64,000 nucleotides of DNA, from NCBI GenBank assembly GCA_008360975.2, contig CM039182.1:30925566-30989565 (forward strand), written 5' to 3'. A model generated the notes under the pieces. It made no database searches. It had not been told where the DNA came from and saw only the letters and a list, made by a program, of their open reading frames with translations. Positions 38,001-52,300 of this stretch are shown in pieces. The DNA is from Lichenostomus cassidix (lineage: Eukaryota > Chordata > Aves > Passeriformes > Meliphagidae). The translations under genes and the position numbers were made by a program. Each line of letters begins with the position of its first letter. Within the stretch, counting starts at the first letter, position 1.

Positions 38001-41000
38001 GAGGCAATTCAAGTAGTGGCTGTTCTATGAGTTACTGAAACCACTTGATTTAAGACAAGAATTTTACACATAACAGATAATAAATACATAGGGTGGAGGT
38101 GACATCTTTTATTTAGAGTTACACTTTTGTGTAAGTGAAAAGAATGAAGCATAGAGGAGAGAGTCTTACTCCTGGAAAATCAACAAAGGTATTTAGAATA
38201 TATTTGTTTTAGTGAAATGAGTTTTCTTTTAAGAATATAATCTTTGACCATTTGGGAGCTGAGCTGGTAAAAAGTGTCTGCACTAAGACTGGACCTGAAA
38301 AGCAGAATAATTTTGTTTAGGATCTGTATCTTAAAGGAAACTATTGAATCAGGTTCAGCTCTGGTGATTTGAATGTGAACAGTACTTCCAAACTCATGGC
38401 AACCTGGTTCAGAATGTCCCATTTGGTCCCACTGCTGTCTATACTAGGATTGAAAGGGAATCAGTATTCGGATGGATTAGATACAGGTTTGTTGAGGATC
38501 AGAGACAAATGGCATCACAGGATTACACAGAGGTTCAAATCAACCAGTAAGCCATGGCTGTGTTTAGAATCTTGTGCCATGTGGGCAGTAAGTTATAGGA
38601 AAGACAGCAGGCAAAGCTGAGGTTGTGGAAAAAAGAAAGTGCATATACAAACATGAGTGTGTAAATACATATGCTTGATACTTAAACAGAAATATAACAC
38701 TCTAAAAAGATGAGAAATAACATACATGAAATCTTAATGAAATATTGGAACGGATATGGTGCCTGCTGGTGACTCAAGCTAAGATTACTTATGAGATAAA
38801 CACAGTCTCTCATATAGTGTTAAAAGTCTAAGCCTGAAATGATTTACACATAAAAAAGATGGCAAATGAATCCCTAGACTGTGAGATCCACAGAAGATCA
38901 AATAAAGGGTACTATGTTTTATGCTGTTTAATTATCATGCAACAAGGATCTAAATTCCCACTAATATCAAGGTCTGTTTTCTCCTTTCTCGGCCATTCAT
39001 TGGATGATCTTGTCTTTTGAGTATGAAACATATTCTTTGAGTATATAGTGACTTATAAATGCATAATTCTAATGCTGAAATATCAGAACTTTTGAGTAAT
39101 TACTGGTGTGCCTATAAACTTTAATCAGCACTTCATTAAATTACATCATCTTGTTAAAAACACACTTTTTGCCATTCTGAAAAACTTCTGATGCCCAGTA
39201 TATGGAAAATCAGTTATTTCAGTTGTGATACCAAGAAAGCAGTTTATTACCAAGTAGGATTTTTTACTTGTATTTTACCTTAAGTTGTTGAAGACACTTT
39301 GCAGTGATTAACTTTTCAGTTATAATTAGGCATAGCAGTTGGAATATTTTTAGTATCACACTGATTGCTACTTAACTGTTAATATGTACACCTACAGATA
39401 ATGTTGGGCTTTTCTCATTTAGGGTGAACAGATAGCTATGGGTAGACATACACATTGATACACCTGAACACTTTTAATCAACAAATATAAACATTCTCTT
39501 TAAAAGCTGTGGAATCACTTATGATGCAGCTTTCTACTATGCCTCTTGTATTCAAAGTAGGTAAAAGTACTGAGAAATGGTGGTAGATGACAAACTCTAT
39601 GATACAGAGCAGGAGCAGGAGACGGAGCAGTGTTTGAGGGCAAGACAGCATACACACACTGACATGACAAAAACTCCTGTCTGACTTACCAGCCCGTAAC
39701 CAGTTCACCTTGAGTTAGGATGAGACAGAACTTTCTTCCTGTCAGTTTGTGTTGCCTTCTTGTCATCTCTGTCCTCATTAGAGAATTCAAGGTTTTGGTC
39801 TCATGATGTTTACTTAGGAGGCAATAAAGTTGTTTTCAATTGCAATGCTATTTTAATGTCAAAAATCTTAGAACTGCTGAACTGGTAGTTACTTTCATCA
39901 TTGTAGGAAATTAATGAAAATATGTATTTTATGAAAAATCATAACCAAATTTCCATAAAATTATGATTTTTGCACATTATAAACAATACAGAAAAAAATC
40001 TTTGCAAGTAACATATTTGCATGATACTTTATATATATGTAGTAAAAGAGAACTTAAGAGGAGGGCATAATGAGATAAACACCAAATACACAGAGCTGAT
40101 GTGGGTGTACATTATTAAGAGAACAGATTAATTAAAGTTTGGACAGGGAATGGATCTTTACAAGTCACTCCTTTCCTACAAGTGCAGTGTTTTGAGAACT
40201 GCTGCTAAGTCTCCTAGGAAACCAATGCTATTTGTGACTCTGTTTAGTGGTGGAAAACTAATTTTTACCTTCTCTTCTAAGACTGACAAGTCATGACAGC
40301 TCTTAGAAGTCTGCAAATCGATTATTAGTCAAGCCTTGCTGTATTTTTAGTTACCTTTTTTGTGTACTTAGACTGAATCACTGAACTACGCTACAGATCA
40401 GAGGTGGAAAAGTCAGTTGTGATCTGGAAAAAATGGTACAAATCCTAATTTTCACAACAAAGCTTATAGCATATTGGTATTATATTGAAAAATCATACCT
40501 CCTGTTTAAGTCATTTACTGCTATCCTGCACAAATATAAATTTGTTTATACAGATTTTCTTGCAAGGCTGCACATAAAGTTGTATACAAATATACACCTC
40601 GAAGATGGACTGAGGACCTATCAGTTTGCTGCCGTCAGAGTCTTACCTTCACTGCCAACCTTGAATAAAAAAAAATCTATTTTCTTAAATCAGATGCTGA
40701 CAGCAAGAGCCACACCTTTAGCAAGATAATTTATTTATGCCATATAGTGGACTTCTATGTGTTCTTTCTTTTCCCATGTTTCTCCATGAGCCAAAGGAAG
40801 CTGTTGACATTACTGAGTTTTCAAAGGCAGAGTTTTTTGTTTTCCCACATGACAGCAGATGTGAGGTCAGAGCACAAAATGTCTGTACTAGATGACACCA
40901 CAGCTAACCCGACTTGCCTCACATTGTGACTTCGGCATCAGCTGAGGGCTGCTGTCCATGGAGCTGTACCAGGAAATCCCACAAGGAGGTCTCCACAGAA

Positions 41001-41480
41001 TTTACCCTCAGCATCTGGTGAGAGGAACCATCTCTCACAAATAGTGTCCTTGTGTTTCATGGCACAGAATGGGCTTTTGCTCCATTAATTTGTTAGGTGG
41101 TTTTTCAGAAGAATGAAAACCTTGCCATGTTCAAGATATAATTAAGAGACTAAAAAGAGGATGTCCTATGTAGCACAGGAGAGGCAGGGATGTGTAAGAA
41201 CAGCAACTTTGGAATTAGCCTCTGGATTTAACAGGAGACACTCATGAGCACGATGACTAAGTGGTGACAGAGGATGATAGGGATTTAGTCAGCTCTGCAT
41301 GTCTGTCATAAACTGCATAAAATTGGAAGACAGATGTGGAGAAGAAGGAAGTGACAGAAGCTGCAGGGCTATTGAGGAAAGAGACAACATTACAAGGGAT
41401 GGAGATATGAGAAACTATACAGTTTACTCAGGGGTAAAGTCCCTTCTAACTTCCTTCCGTATAACCTGTACAGAAATAAT

Positions 41481-41562
41481 CCCTCCCTTCCTTCCTTCCT
41501 TCCTTCCTTCCTTCCTTCCTTCCTTCCTTCCTTCCTTCCTTCCTTCCTTCCTTCCTTCCTTC
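41481..41562. repeat. (TTCC)n microsatellite
   Basis: About 20 near-perfect tandem TTCC units, with a slight break at the 5' end (CCCTCCC). The array creates long artificial open frames on both strands (repeated LPSF on plus, KEGR on minus) that should be ignored. Confidence 0.98.
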
Positions 41563-44324
41563 TTAATTTTTTTATTACAATCCTTGGATTATATATTTGA
41601 GACCATTGTAATTTAATCTTTCTCAATCCTGGCAAGTGCATAAAGTGATACTCCTTATGACTTATTTTTATATTTTTCTTATGTAAGTGGGAAATCTCAA
41701 ATATATTTTCAAGCCTGGTCAGATATATATAATTAAATCCCATAAAAAGAATTTTGAATGTAACAATAAAACTTCACCACAATTTTCTGGTTTTATCAAT
41801 GAAAATTTCTTTGAATTGTTTCACAAAAGTGTTCATGTTGCATTCCAAAATCTTTAAAATCCAAATACATTTCAGTACACAGATGAGTTTCCAAGACTTG
41901 CAGCTTTGTGGCATGTATGTGTGTTAACAGTAACTTGGTGGAGTTCTGGGGGTAAAATACTGGGAAAAAAGTAGGATAAGGCCTACTGAAATCTCCAAGG
42001 CATCAAAGAGAAATGAGAGAGCCTCTGTCCACTCAGGGTTTGGCTCATGCTCTCTCTTCTGGATTCCTCTTCCTCACTGTTCACACCACTCCCTCAGGGC
42101 ACTTTTTAAACAGTTTTTTAATCATCAAGTCCAGAAGACAAACATGGTTAATTGATTTGAAAGCTGATGACAGAAAGCTGGACCTGGCATGACCTCATTC
42201 AGTAGGTTTAGAAATAATCAAATCCCAAGTGAGTTTGAGGGTCAGATGTTCTGAAAGGGCCTGTGCTGGAGGATTGTGACACCATGAGTGCAACTGAACG
42301 TTCAGACTGCAGTCACTGCAGGACAGGCACCTTTCCTGCTGATGCCTTCCTTGGCACCAGCTGCCTCATCTAGTTGAGCTCTTAGAAAATAAGCCCTTAG
42401 CTGAGCTCCCAGGGGCTGCTGGAGATGCCTGAGCCTACCAAAACATTGTGTTCCAAGTGGGATGGGATACCCTGGCCTAGAAATATATAGGATACCAATG
42501 ATCTTCAGAAGCTGTACTGAGTGATATGTATGGCAGATTTATATACACAGCTACCTAAAGACATGAAAGAAATTATATCCAAAGTCTCAATAAAACCTGT
42601 GGCAAATGTTGGACTTTTCCCCACACCATACCTAGAAATCTAGGTCTTGGCTCTGAGATGTTTACTCAGTCAATAATTTTAATTCCTGTTTGTGCTGACT
42701 ATCATGGAGTTATCCCAGCCATGAGTTCAGCCTGTTGACTTTAGTGCGAACGCTTTTATGAATATAGCCAGCAGCACTAGATGTTCTTAATGACACTGCT
42801 ATCTGCAGAGCTATTTCCACCACAAAAGATGTCAAAAAGCCTTATTAAATTATCTAGTTCTGCCTCTCTGTTTCCTCTCTGTCTTAGTGTGTCCATCAAT
42901 GCTGATGCAATGGAGTGTAGGCTGCAGTGTCAGAAGCAGTGCAGCAATTCAAGTATTCTGTTCTTCTGGGGATGATGAAAAATCCACATCTTAGTGCCCC
43001 AGTCTTGTCACAATGAAGGAGTCTCAACGTAGCAGCCTTTCTGTCCTTTTTTATTCTTATTTGTTTTTATTAAAAATATTTTTCTTGCATTTGCTTTGAC
43101 AAAATGTTCTGATTACTTGAGAAAAGTAGCAAGAAACAGGATGAAGATGCAGGTAACCTTTCTAATCCTTCGGGAAGAATGAAGCCTTGATTCTTGTTAG
43201 TCATTACTGGCCTTGAATCTGATACAACTTTCTTGGACTTGTTAGGTAATGAGGAATGTTCCAGTTTGCAAGATATTTGGAAAGCCATTTCTGGATTCTG
43301 AGTTCCTTAGCATGAATGGAAGAGAGTACATATTTGAGCTAACAGGCCAAATAATACAGTGTCAAGAAGTTAAAAAATAAAATCAGGTTGATGTAATGTC
43401 TCCACTCATTACATCATACAGACACATTGGTTATTGTAGAAGTTTTGTTCGCTAAATTTTAAGCTCTGTCGGAGAAAGAGAAACAAAGAAGAGTTTAATT
43501 ATTTTCCTGTTTATATCTACTTCAAATACCTTTCTGAAGTCATGCCTTTTTTTCAAAACCATAACAAAAAAATTCAAATTAATATCCTGTATTCCATTTC
43601 AAAATCATATTCTTTGTCTTTATAACTCACTTCTAAGCCTAAGATTTCTCACCCTTCTGATTCAGCCTGACTTAATCTGAATCATTTCATGGTTATGCCT
43701 GTAAAGTTTTTTTGAAGCACAGAGCTGCTGTCCTGCTCTGTAACATTGAAGCAGATCTTGCTGGATGTTTTCAAACACTGATGTTTCGTAGATCCACAGT
43801 TACCATTTCAGTGTGGTTGGGGAAGAATATTATTTAGAAATATTGCTTCTGCAGCCAGGTGTATCTTTTTAGTCATGTGAGTACCTTGCTTTGGAAGCTA
43901 CAAACTCTACTACTTATCTACTTATCAGGCCCTTATCCCCTCCTAGGGGACAGACATCTAGCTGCTTTCACATCCTTGTCATTGTGATCCCCAGACTTCC
44001 AGGGTACTTCTTGTAAAACATCCTTGTTTTCACTTGCCTGACATCCCCTTAGATATACCAATTCCCCTCCTTCCTCCCATGTCTCAACAATCATCAACTA
44101 CTGAGGCATCCAGCATACTTTTTTGTGACTATTTTCTTCCTACATTTCATTCAGATATAGCCAGAAAGATCACAAGCAGAAAGCTTGTAAAGTGATTAAA
44201 CTCATTTTCTTCGTTTGCTGTGGCGCCAGCTTTCTAGCTCCTTTATAGAAACTAGCTCAGTCATGCAGCAGGTTGAGCCTGAGATTCCTGGTGAAGATCA
44301 TTATGCTCCCATAAATTATCTCAT

Positions 44325-44440
44325 ATGTACCAGAGCCAGGGTTTGAACCAGACATTGAGAGGAGAGGCTTTTTTTCCTTTTGCTCTTTACTTTCATTTGC
44401 TGTCCTGCACCACTTCTCTGTCATCTGTAGAATGGAGAAC
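44325..44440 (+). mobile_element. Possible MIR-like SINE relic
   Basis: GAGCCAGGGTTTGAACCAGA resembles the B-box region of MIR (GAGCCAGACTGCCTGGGTTTGAATCC). About 80 bases on, CTTCTCTGTCATCTGTAGAA then TGGAGA resembles the MIR 3' part (TTTCCTCATCTGTAAAATGGGGA). The middle is not recognisable. Confidence 0.28.
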
Positions 44441-45042
44441 AAATCCATTTTTTGAGTAGTTGATACTGTTTAATTCTACTGTCTTTGAAAGATACTTTCT
44501 AGTTTTCAGCCAAAATTACCTTAAATAAAATTTATGTGGTAGCCTAATCTATAAAGAGAAAGAAAGGTATGTTTTCCAACTTTAATTATTAATTAAATTA
44601 ATCAGAATCTTTTAATAAAAAATTAAAGTGGCCATACCAGGTAGTATTTACTTCTGATGAGCTTATGACTGTGTGAGTGTACCTTTTATTAGCAACTGTC
44701 AATGGAACTGATCATGGCAACCAAAAAAATTCCTTGGATAAGCTTTCTATTGATATATTTAGTATTCAAGCTTTAAACTGCATTATTTCATAAATTTGCC
44801 ATGTTATCCAGCTGAAAATCTCAATGAAATTTCTGTTAAAAGAATTAAGACTAATATATGGTTATGTAACACAAAATGCTAAAAATTTACACAGTAGTAC
44901 ATATACATCAAGTTATTTCTGGATTTTCTAAAAAAAAAAAAAAAAGAAACAAAAACCTCACAACTTTTCATTTAAAAAAAACCAAACCACCAAATAAAAA
45001 AAACAATTTTGAACACTTGGCCATTTCACATATTACAGCTTT

Positions 45043-45070
45043 CAATTTTCCAAAAACAATTTTCCAAAAT
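45043..45070. repeat. 14-bp tandem duplication in an A/T-rich block
   Basis: CAATTTTCCAAAAA is followed directly by CAATTTTCCAAAAT. The surrounding 44930-45100 is A-rich with several similar short motifs. Confidence 0.8.
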
Positions 45071-47847
45071 TGCAATTTGCCCATATTTGGGGAAAACAGG
45101 TGTTTCCCAGGAATGTTTGAGTTCAGTTCACAGTTTTGCTTCAACCAAACATTTGGGTTATTTTGGTTTCTGAACACTTTCAATTCATATTTTTTTAAAG
45201 AATGTTGAAAAAGGTTTTCCACATAAATAAGACAAATTAACAATGGAGAACAAAGTGACTACAGTAATTCTAATGCTCTAGCAAGGTCACCAGCATTACT
45301 ATGAGCAGCTTCAAAAGTGTCTGTTCCATCCACATGTAAATAGTTCCCTATTGCCCATGGAGATTAAAAATACATCGAGGTGGGCTCAGCACCCTGGGGG
45401 AGGTGAAGTAGACATGGCCTTATACCTTCCCCATGGATATGGGATCTGCTAGTGGACCTGGAAACACACAGATATTTCATGCCATATCTGCTGCAGAGAA
45501 GTGAACTGGGCAAGCTGGGGGACACTGGTGAAGGATGTGCTGCTCTCACTGGCATGGGGGAGGGCAGAATATCTGATGTGAGAAACAGATTTGAGCCCAG
45601 AATGAATCTGGGGTCCATTTGCAAAAACAAGAAATTGAGCTCAATAGTTTCATAAACTGCAAGTGCAGTAGCATGACAGCAAAGGTTTGATGGCCTATAA
45701 TGCTTTGTCAGAAGATTTTCCTCTCAGAATTGTCAGAGTTGTTGCCTGTAGAGAAATAAGTGCCCTTTAGGACATGGTTCAAGTACAGGAGTAGTTTAGT
45801 CTGTCTTGCATCTGAGAGGACAGAGGAATTTATCACGAAAATCACAGATGTTTTTATGGCTGACTGAAATTCAAATCCTAGAATCGAAGATGGAAAGTTG
45901 ATGTTTTGACTCATACAAAAAAGAAGGGAGAGGTTTCTGTTGTATTTTAGAGCTGTGAGGGGAGTTTTCTTTCATATAAACCAACATTAGCCATGTATTT
46001 CTAAAAACAACATGCCTTACTGTCATTTCAGCCTGGGATATGTCTCCTGGAGACAGGCAGACACCTGGGAGACAATTTCAGTGAACAGAACATTCTCTAG
46101 TTGCAGGAGGTATTTATTACACCAAATCATTGTTTCTCACTTCATTTCACATAATCATAACTTCTGTGGCATTTCCTTCTTTGACCTTCAGTATAGATCA
46201 GAGGACACAGCTGAAATCAAGCACACTGTTTATGTGGGCTTGGCCCCTTCCAATTAAAGGATTTGTTTTTGTTGCACATTTCTCTAGTCTTTTTTCCTTC
46301 AGTATTTCAGTGTTACCATTCCTTAAGTTTAAGTTTCAGTGGCCAATTTAGCACTTTAGTTTTCCTGCATAGAATACATTCCTCTTTCACAGATGTTAAC
46401 AGAAAATCCTCTACAAGTCATTATGTGTGGAAAATATTGCAGTAACATTCTCTTTTGCACAGGTGCATGACAGATATTTTATTTCCCCTCGGCAGGAAAT
46501 AAAAAAAGCAGCCAAGTATTGCAACGCTCAAATTTTTTAAAAATAATAGCCCAGAAAAATAACTCAAAATTGACTGCATCATACTTCTAAAAACAGCAAA
46601 AAATGTTTTGTCTCTACAGAAAAAAAGGAGTAGCATGTTTCATTGAGTTATTTTGTTTTCTCTATCATTCACTCTTCTCATACTATTTTTGCCTTCTGTC
46701 TCTTACAATCATCATTATTCTTATTTTTCTGATGTAATTTCTTCTTTCCCAAATCTCAAATGATCAGTTCTGACTGCAAAGTGTTGATTTGCTTGTTTTC
46801 ACAACCTAGGTAAGGGCTTGGTCGCTTTGTCTGGGAAAGATGCTTGCAATATTTTATAGCTTGTACAGGACTCAATCTTTAAAGTGAGTCTTTGGGCTTA
46901 AACCCAATACCATAGCACATGTGTTCTAGACAGAAGTTATACTTCATTCCCACTCTGGAGTAAAATTAAGCCAGATCCTGACCTTGAGCCTATTTGTACA
47001 GAGCTTTAAATGCTGGGCTTGTGCACATTTAACCCCACCGTAACAGTTGTAGGGTCACAGGGAGGTGACAGATGATATCACACACTTCCTACTGTAGATA
47101 ATTAATTACGAAGAGAGATCTTTGCATAGACTATATTTGAAAATTTCAGCCAAGGTTCTTGGCAGACCTACAGGAGCATCTTTTTTGATTCAAGCCAGCT
47201 AGTGCCTGTTGTGTTTATCACAGATTTCCTTACAGAAGATAACCATCCAGGCTGATAAAAGCAATGAAATTTCAGTACAACACAACACCGGAAATTTGGA
47301 TCACAAATAAACAAATACTGCCATCAATATTCCTGGCATTATATAGCTGCTATTAATATCAGGCTTACATATTGTAATTTTATTTCTTAAACCACACAGA
47401 TAGTGCTTAGATGTATGGATTTATTATCACATTTGGCATATATTATTTATAGCATCAGAAAGGTGAAACATCTTGCAGCATGCATGTAAAGATTAGGATT
47501 TATTGTCCAGGAATCCTTGAACAATTTTATCAAAAGCCCATTTCTAGGTGGTGTTTTTCTGCAATAAATCATACAGCAGAAATCTATCAGTGGTCACCAG
47601 TAAGAGATAAATGAGAGCAGAGGAAAGAGGGTCATCACAGAATTTTTTTCTGTATCATGACCTGTCATTGGCAGAAATCCATTTATTATCGTACACAACT
47701 GATTTTTTTCTCTCACTCACTGGGTTTGCAGTTCTGGGCACTGTTATCAAAAATAAAATGAAAAACTTTGCAGAATGTAAGCTTTCAGGAATCATGAAAA
47801 CAGAGTTAACTTAAAGACCACAGGTGCAAAAACTAGCACTACTTTTA

Positions 47848-47911
47848 CTCCCCCTCCTCCCCTCCTCCCTCCCCCCTGCCCTCCACTTCTTTCTTTTTTC
47901 TCCACCCTCTA
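47848..47911. repeat. Polypyrimidine tract
   Basis: An almost unbroken run of C and T (CTCCCCCTCCTCCCCTCCTC, continuing through CCCCCCTGCC and CTTCTTTC). A homopurine-homopyrimidine tract like this can form triplex structures; no function is shown here. Confidence 0.8.
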
Positions 47912-49293
47912 CATAAGAATAAACTGTTTTGAAGTTTTCATTACGGAGATAGGAGAGGCAGATGCCATGGCAGTATATACAGAGTCCATAGATATACACA
48001 ACTCGATCAGTTGGTATGTGCAGGAAGGAGGCAAAATCTGTATTGCACTATCAGAGGTGGAGAAGCTCTTTTTGAGTTGCATTAAACCCAATTAAATTTC
48101 TCTAAGAACCTTTCTGAGTTTTCTAATAAAATGAAGTTACATTTTTTCTTTAAGTGAAGGGGGTGGGGGTGGAGGAAGCAATAAGGAGGAGGGCTGCAGT
48201 GTGGCCTTTTTTTGCAAGCTGAGATTAATCGAGGTAGGAAGGAGTGATATCATCTCTCATATCTCAATGAATATCACCACCCAGATTTCTATAAGGTCCT
48301 CAAGAATGATCCACTCATGCTGCAGGCAGCTGATGAGGGATTTGGTTAGGTAATGGAGCCTTCACCCAGAGCAGAACTACTCTCATAGCAGTCAGGTTTC
48401 TGGGAAGCTAGAGAAGAGTGCATAGGTGAAATCGTTATAATACAACAGCAAAAGTTTTAAGACCAATTGACCACTAGAGAGATTTATGTATACTTTTTTT
48501 ATACAAGTGGTGTACCACTAGGCACACACTGAGAAACCCAGATTGTGCTCCTTCTGGAAAGCCTTGGTTATTTCTGCCTTATTAATTCAGGATTTTATCA
48601 CAGTGCAAGAGTTTTATATGATTCTTCATCTCTCTGATCTATTTATCTTTTGGACGTTTGCCACAAGTATTTTTCTTTCCCTGGGCTAGGTAAAGAAGCA
48701 AAAATGCACGGTCTACATTGCCCTTTGAATATAAATAAAATAGTGGACCAATGGCCATACATTTGCACAAATTCAGCCGTGCCTCACCAACAGAGACAAG
48801 GGTGGAACTATGCAAACCTGGTAAAACCAGCTCTGTAAGTTTGTGTCACTGCTGGGAAGACCTATAAGTGAGTCACCAGACTATGATCTCTCCTTCCCAG
48901 CACTGGCCTGTCAGTTCTGCACTTCAGGGAATAAGGTGACATCCTTGTGGAACACACTCTCATTGCCAGCTGCATCTGTGTGCTGTCACAGAACAAGGCT
49001 CTTTCTACTACTGAAGTATGTCATATATAACTAAGTAATCCACACTTTAAAATTTTTTCTTTCTTATGACTAAAATACTGATTACTGAAGTAATTTGCCA
49101 AGTGGCTAGTAACTATGGCAATTATCCTTCAATAATCTTATCACAAGAATATACAAGATCTTATTGTAATGTATAGTTTATTAGGTTAATACTGTGTACT
49201 TAATTAATTTATTATTAGTATATTATACAACATAGTTATTAATTCTATAGACTGTCATTATATAATATTTATATACTATTATTTCCTTAATTT

Positions 49294-49378
49294 AAAGGTT
49301 GGACTCGATGATCAAAGGTTGCACTCAATAATCTCAGAGGTCTTTTCCAACCTAATTGATTCTGTGATTCTATAATTT
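49294..49378 (+). mobile_element. CR1 LINE extreme 3' end with an internal duplication
   Basis: AGGTTGGACTCGATGATC is followed by AATCTCAGAGGTCTTTTCCA, then ACCTAATTGATTCTGTGATT and CTATAATTT, a typical CR1 3' terminus. The 20 bases at 49294-49313 (AAAGGTTGGACTCGATGATC) are repeated in changed form at 49314-49333 (AAAGGTTGCACTCAATAATC). Only the last 85 bases of an element remain. Confidence 0.88.
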
Positions 49379-52300
49379 ATGGGGAGGAAAAAGCAGAAAG
49401 TCTTGAAGAGAGCAATTCAGACTGATGACAGGAAAAATATTCAAAAGCCAATCAGAAGAAATCCTTATTTCTGTTGTAGCTAGTACAGAGGTGTTACAAG
49501 TTTCAAATAAGTTTTAGCCCTAAATATATTATCCATAAAATACATGCAAACCTTGTTCTTATGAAAATTACACTTTCCCATTTGCTCTGTGTGATCAGTT
49601 ATAATCCCACATGAGGGCTTGATTTTAACTGGTTCCAACATGTGCAGATTTTGGAACCTCATGGATTAAATTTTCAATTAATTTTTCAAACTCTTCTTCA
49701 AATACTGTATGTTTAGATAATTTTCCTTGTTGCTTTTATAAACCTTTCATGACATAGAAATTTATTCACTCAAAGTAGAAAAATTGTGATAAAAATTAAG
49801 TAAAAGAAAAAGCTACCTTAAGTATTAAAATGCTACTAAAATATTATGATACCACAAGAATCTCTGCTTTTTCATTTCATCTTGACTTCACTCTTTACTT
49901 TCAGCATGTAAGGTAAACATCTTCAGAATTCTATTAAAATTTGAGTTGTACTTTAAAAACTACAAGTTTTTTAAATCCTCTTTTTTTCAGATATAAGATC
50001 ATTACCACTATTTTTTTATTTAACTGATGTAATTTTCAACTAACTGGAAGATTTTATTCCTTGGAATCATAATAGCTACAGATAAGAACAATAATTTATA
50101 GCTACCGCATTAAATGAATGGCTCAGCAGAGTAACTCACATTTCAACTTTACAATAAACTCAACTAGATAGCTTAACCTACATGCAAAGCAAGTTCCTCT
50201 AAACTGCTATCAATACTTTTAAGTCATTAATATGCTCAATATTGCGCATATTATATTAAAATATAATCTTATGCCTATAAACCAGGAAAAAAAAATACAT
50301 GCTACAAGGAAAATTACAAATTTTTAAGTTGTTAAGGCTTGAATTGATCTTAAATCTATTAATTTCTTCTTCACTGAGCAGCAAAATAAGCAGTAGTTTA
50401 CACTCTGTAGTCTAGTTCTTTTGGGAAAAGACAGTTTGTATCTTTCTTTTTAGTATTTTGGTTGAAACCTTTAATTATAACCAATTGAATCTCCTTAAAG
50501 ATTAGGGGGCCCACATAGACAGACTGTGCATACCCAGTCATTATCTAGTGCTCAACCCGAGATTAATGTGGGTGAATTTTCTATGATATCATGCACTTTT
50601 ACCTATTATAAAAATTTAAGGTATATGCCACATAACCTTTCATTTTAATATTTATGCTGGTTTTAAGTATCTTTTTCTTAAAAATGCTACCATGGAAACT
50701 TCCCTTAAGGCAAATTTCGTTCCATTGGGTGCAAGTTGGATGCATCAGCCCTGGGGATTTTATTAATGAGGAGAAAAATGTGTCTGTGATTATAAGACTT
50801 TGAGACTCACAGGAATTATGGGAATTGCAAAACAACTGCATGAAACCAGTTTAGCAGGGCTTTACAGAAACCCCAGAGTGGGTGTCCCTGACAGTGGAGA
50901 GGAGTACACTGGTGGATAAATCTTTCACAGGTATTCACCAAAATGTGGATCACACTTTGATACCAAACTGAGCACCATCTGCCCAGAAATGGTGAGACCT
51001 TTTTTTCTGCTCTGTGTTGGACACAGACAAGCAGCAGAAGAGTGGAAAGGAACAGACAAGGTAAATAAGAAGCAGCAGCTCCTTGCATTGGCACACTAAG
51101 AGGCCTCAGCTGCCCCACCATTGTCTCCCTGTAGCAAACACAGGGCAAGAAGGGTTGAAGAGCATCCTGCAGAGCAAATGCTCCATGCTCATGCTGTGTG
51201 GGACAAGGATGAGATGGCAGAAGGCTTCCCCTCTTCCCTCCATTTCTGTAGGCAGACCCTGGGGTAAAAGCAGCTTCCTGGCCTTAGTCTAGGATAACAA
51301 TTTTGGCTTCCTTTTCCATTTTGTCTTCTGAGCTTGTGTGCTTCCTTTGTAAATAATTTTGGCAGACATGAAGGACTGGAGTAAATACATCCGTGTTTTG
51401 GAGTTTAACACCATCAGGCTGATAAGAGCCAGCTAAGTCAAAGAAATTCCTTGGCCTCTTTTCTATCACAGCCACAGAAATCTGCTCAAAGGGAAGATGC
51501 CTCATATGTCATCCCAGTAAGACCATGTTGGGTCAGTTTTTCTCAACCCCCTTCACATGAGAAGGATTTTGTGCTCCTTATCCCCCTTATGATGTGAGTG
51601 CTTAAAGCATCTGCAAGATTTCCACAAGTAAAGCAGGGTGTGAATGTAGTCCAGGGATTTTAGGGTTTGCGTGAAAGATTTAAAAATTAATTGTGAACTA
51701 TAAAACTGTTTGTCCTTCAGACATCTGGGACATGAATCCCCTGCAGCAAAACAATTTGATGTACATGGGAACTGCAACACTGAGTAACCAGTAAAAGGAA
51801 GTCTGTGGGGCCTCACCCCTTTTCCTTTATGCATCCGTAGGATCCCAAATTAGAGAATGATCTTGCCTTTTGCTATTCACAAGCACCAAATTTTCCTGGG
51901 AGAATATAGGCCTGAATTATTCTTTTTCCTTCCGTGTCTATTCCTGAGACACCATGAGCAAGTTGGGAAGAATGCAGGATATCCAATTCACTTTATTTTT
52001 CAAGAAGCCTTACAAAAGTGTTTAGGTCGCAGCATTTTTAATGGGAGAACAAAGATAGAAATGTGAGTTATAGCAACAAAAATGTGAGAAATATAAATTA
52101 TTTTCCACTTCTAAGTTTTATTTTTCCTTAAAAATGAAAGGAAAGGTGACTGGAACAGACAAAATGCAGCAGTGAAGATCAGAACATACTCTGGAAAACT
52201 TAATGTAATTGTTTAGTCATTTCATATAACAGCATTAAAAATAAAAGTGAGAGAGGGAAGGAAATTTCCCAAGTCAAATTCCTCATAATACCCAGTGTTC

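Noticed and set aside
50816..51148. 110-codon minus-strand open frame, Cys- and Leu-rich
   Set aside because: No domain recognised and no splice context; the plus strand is also partly open.
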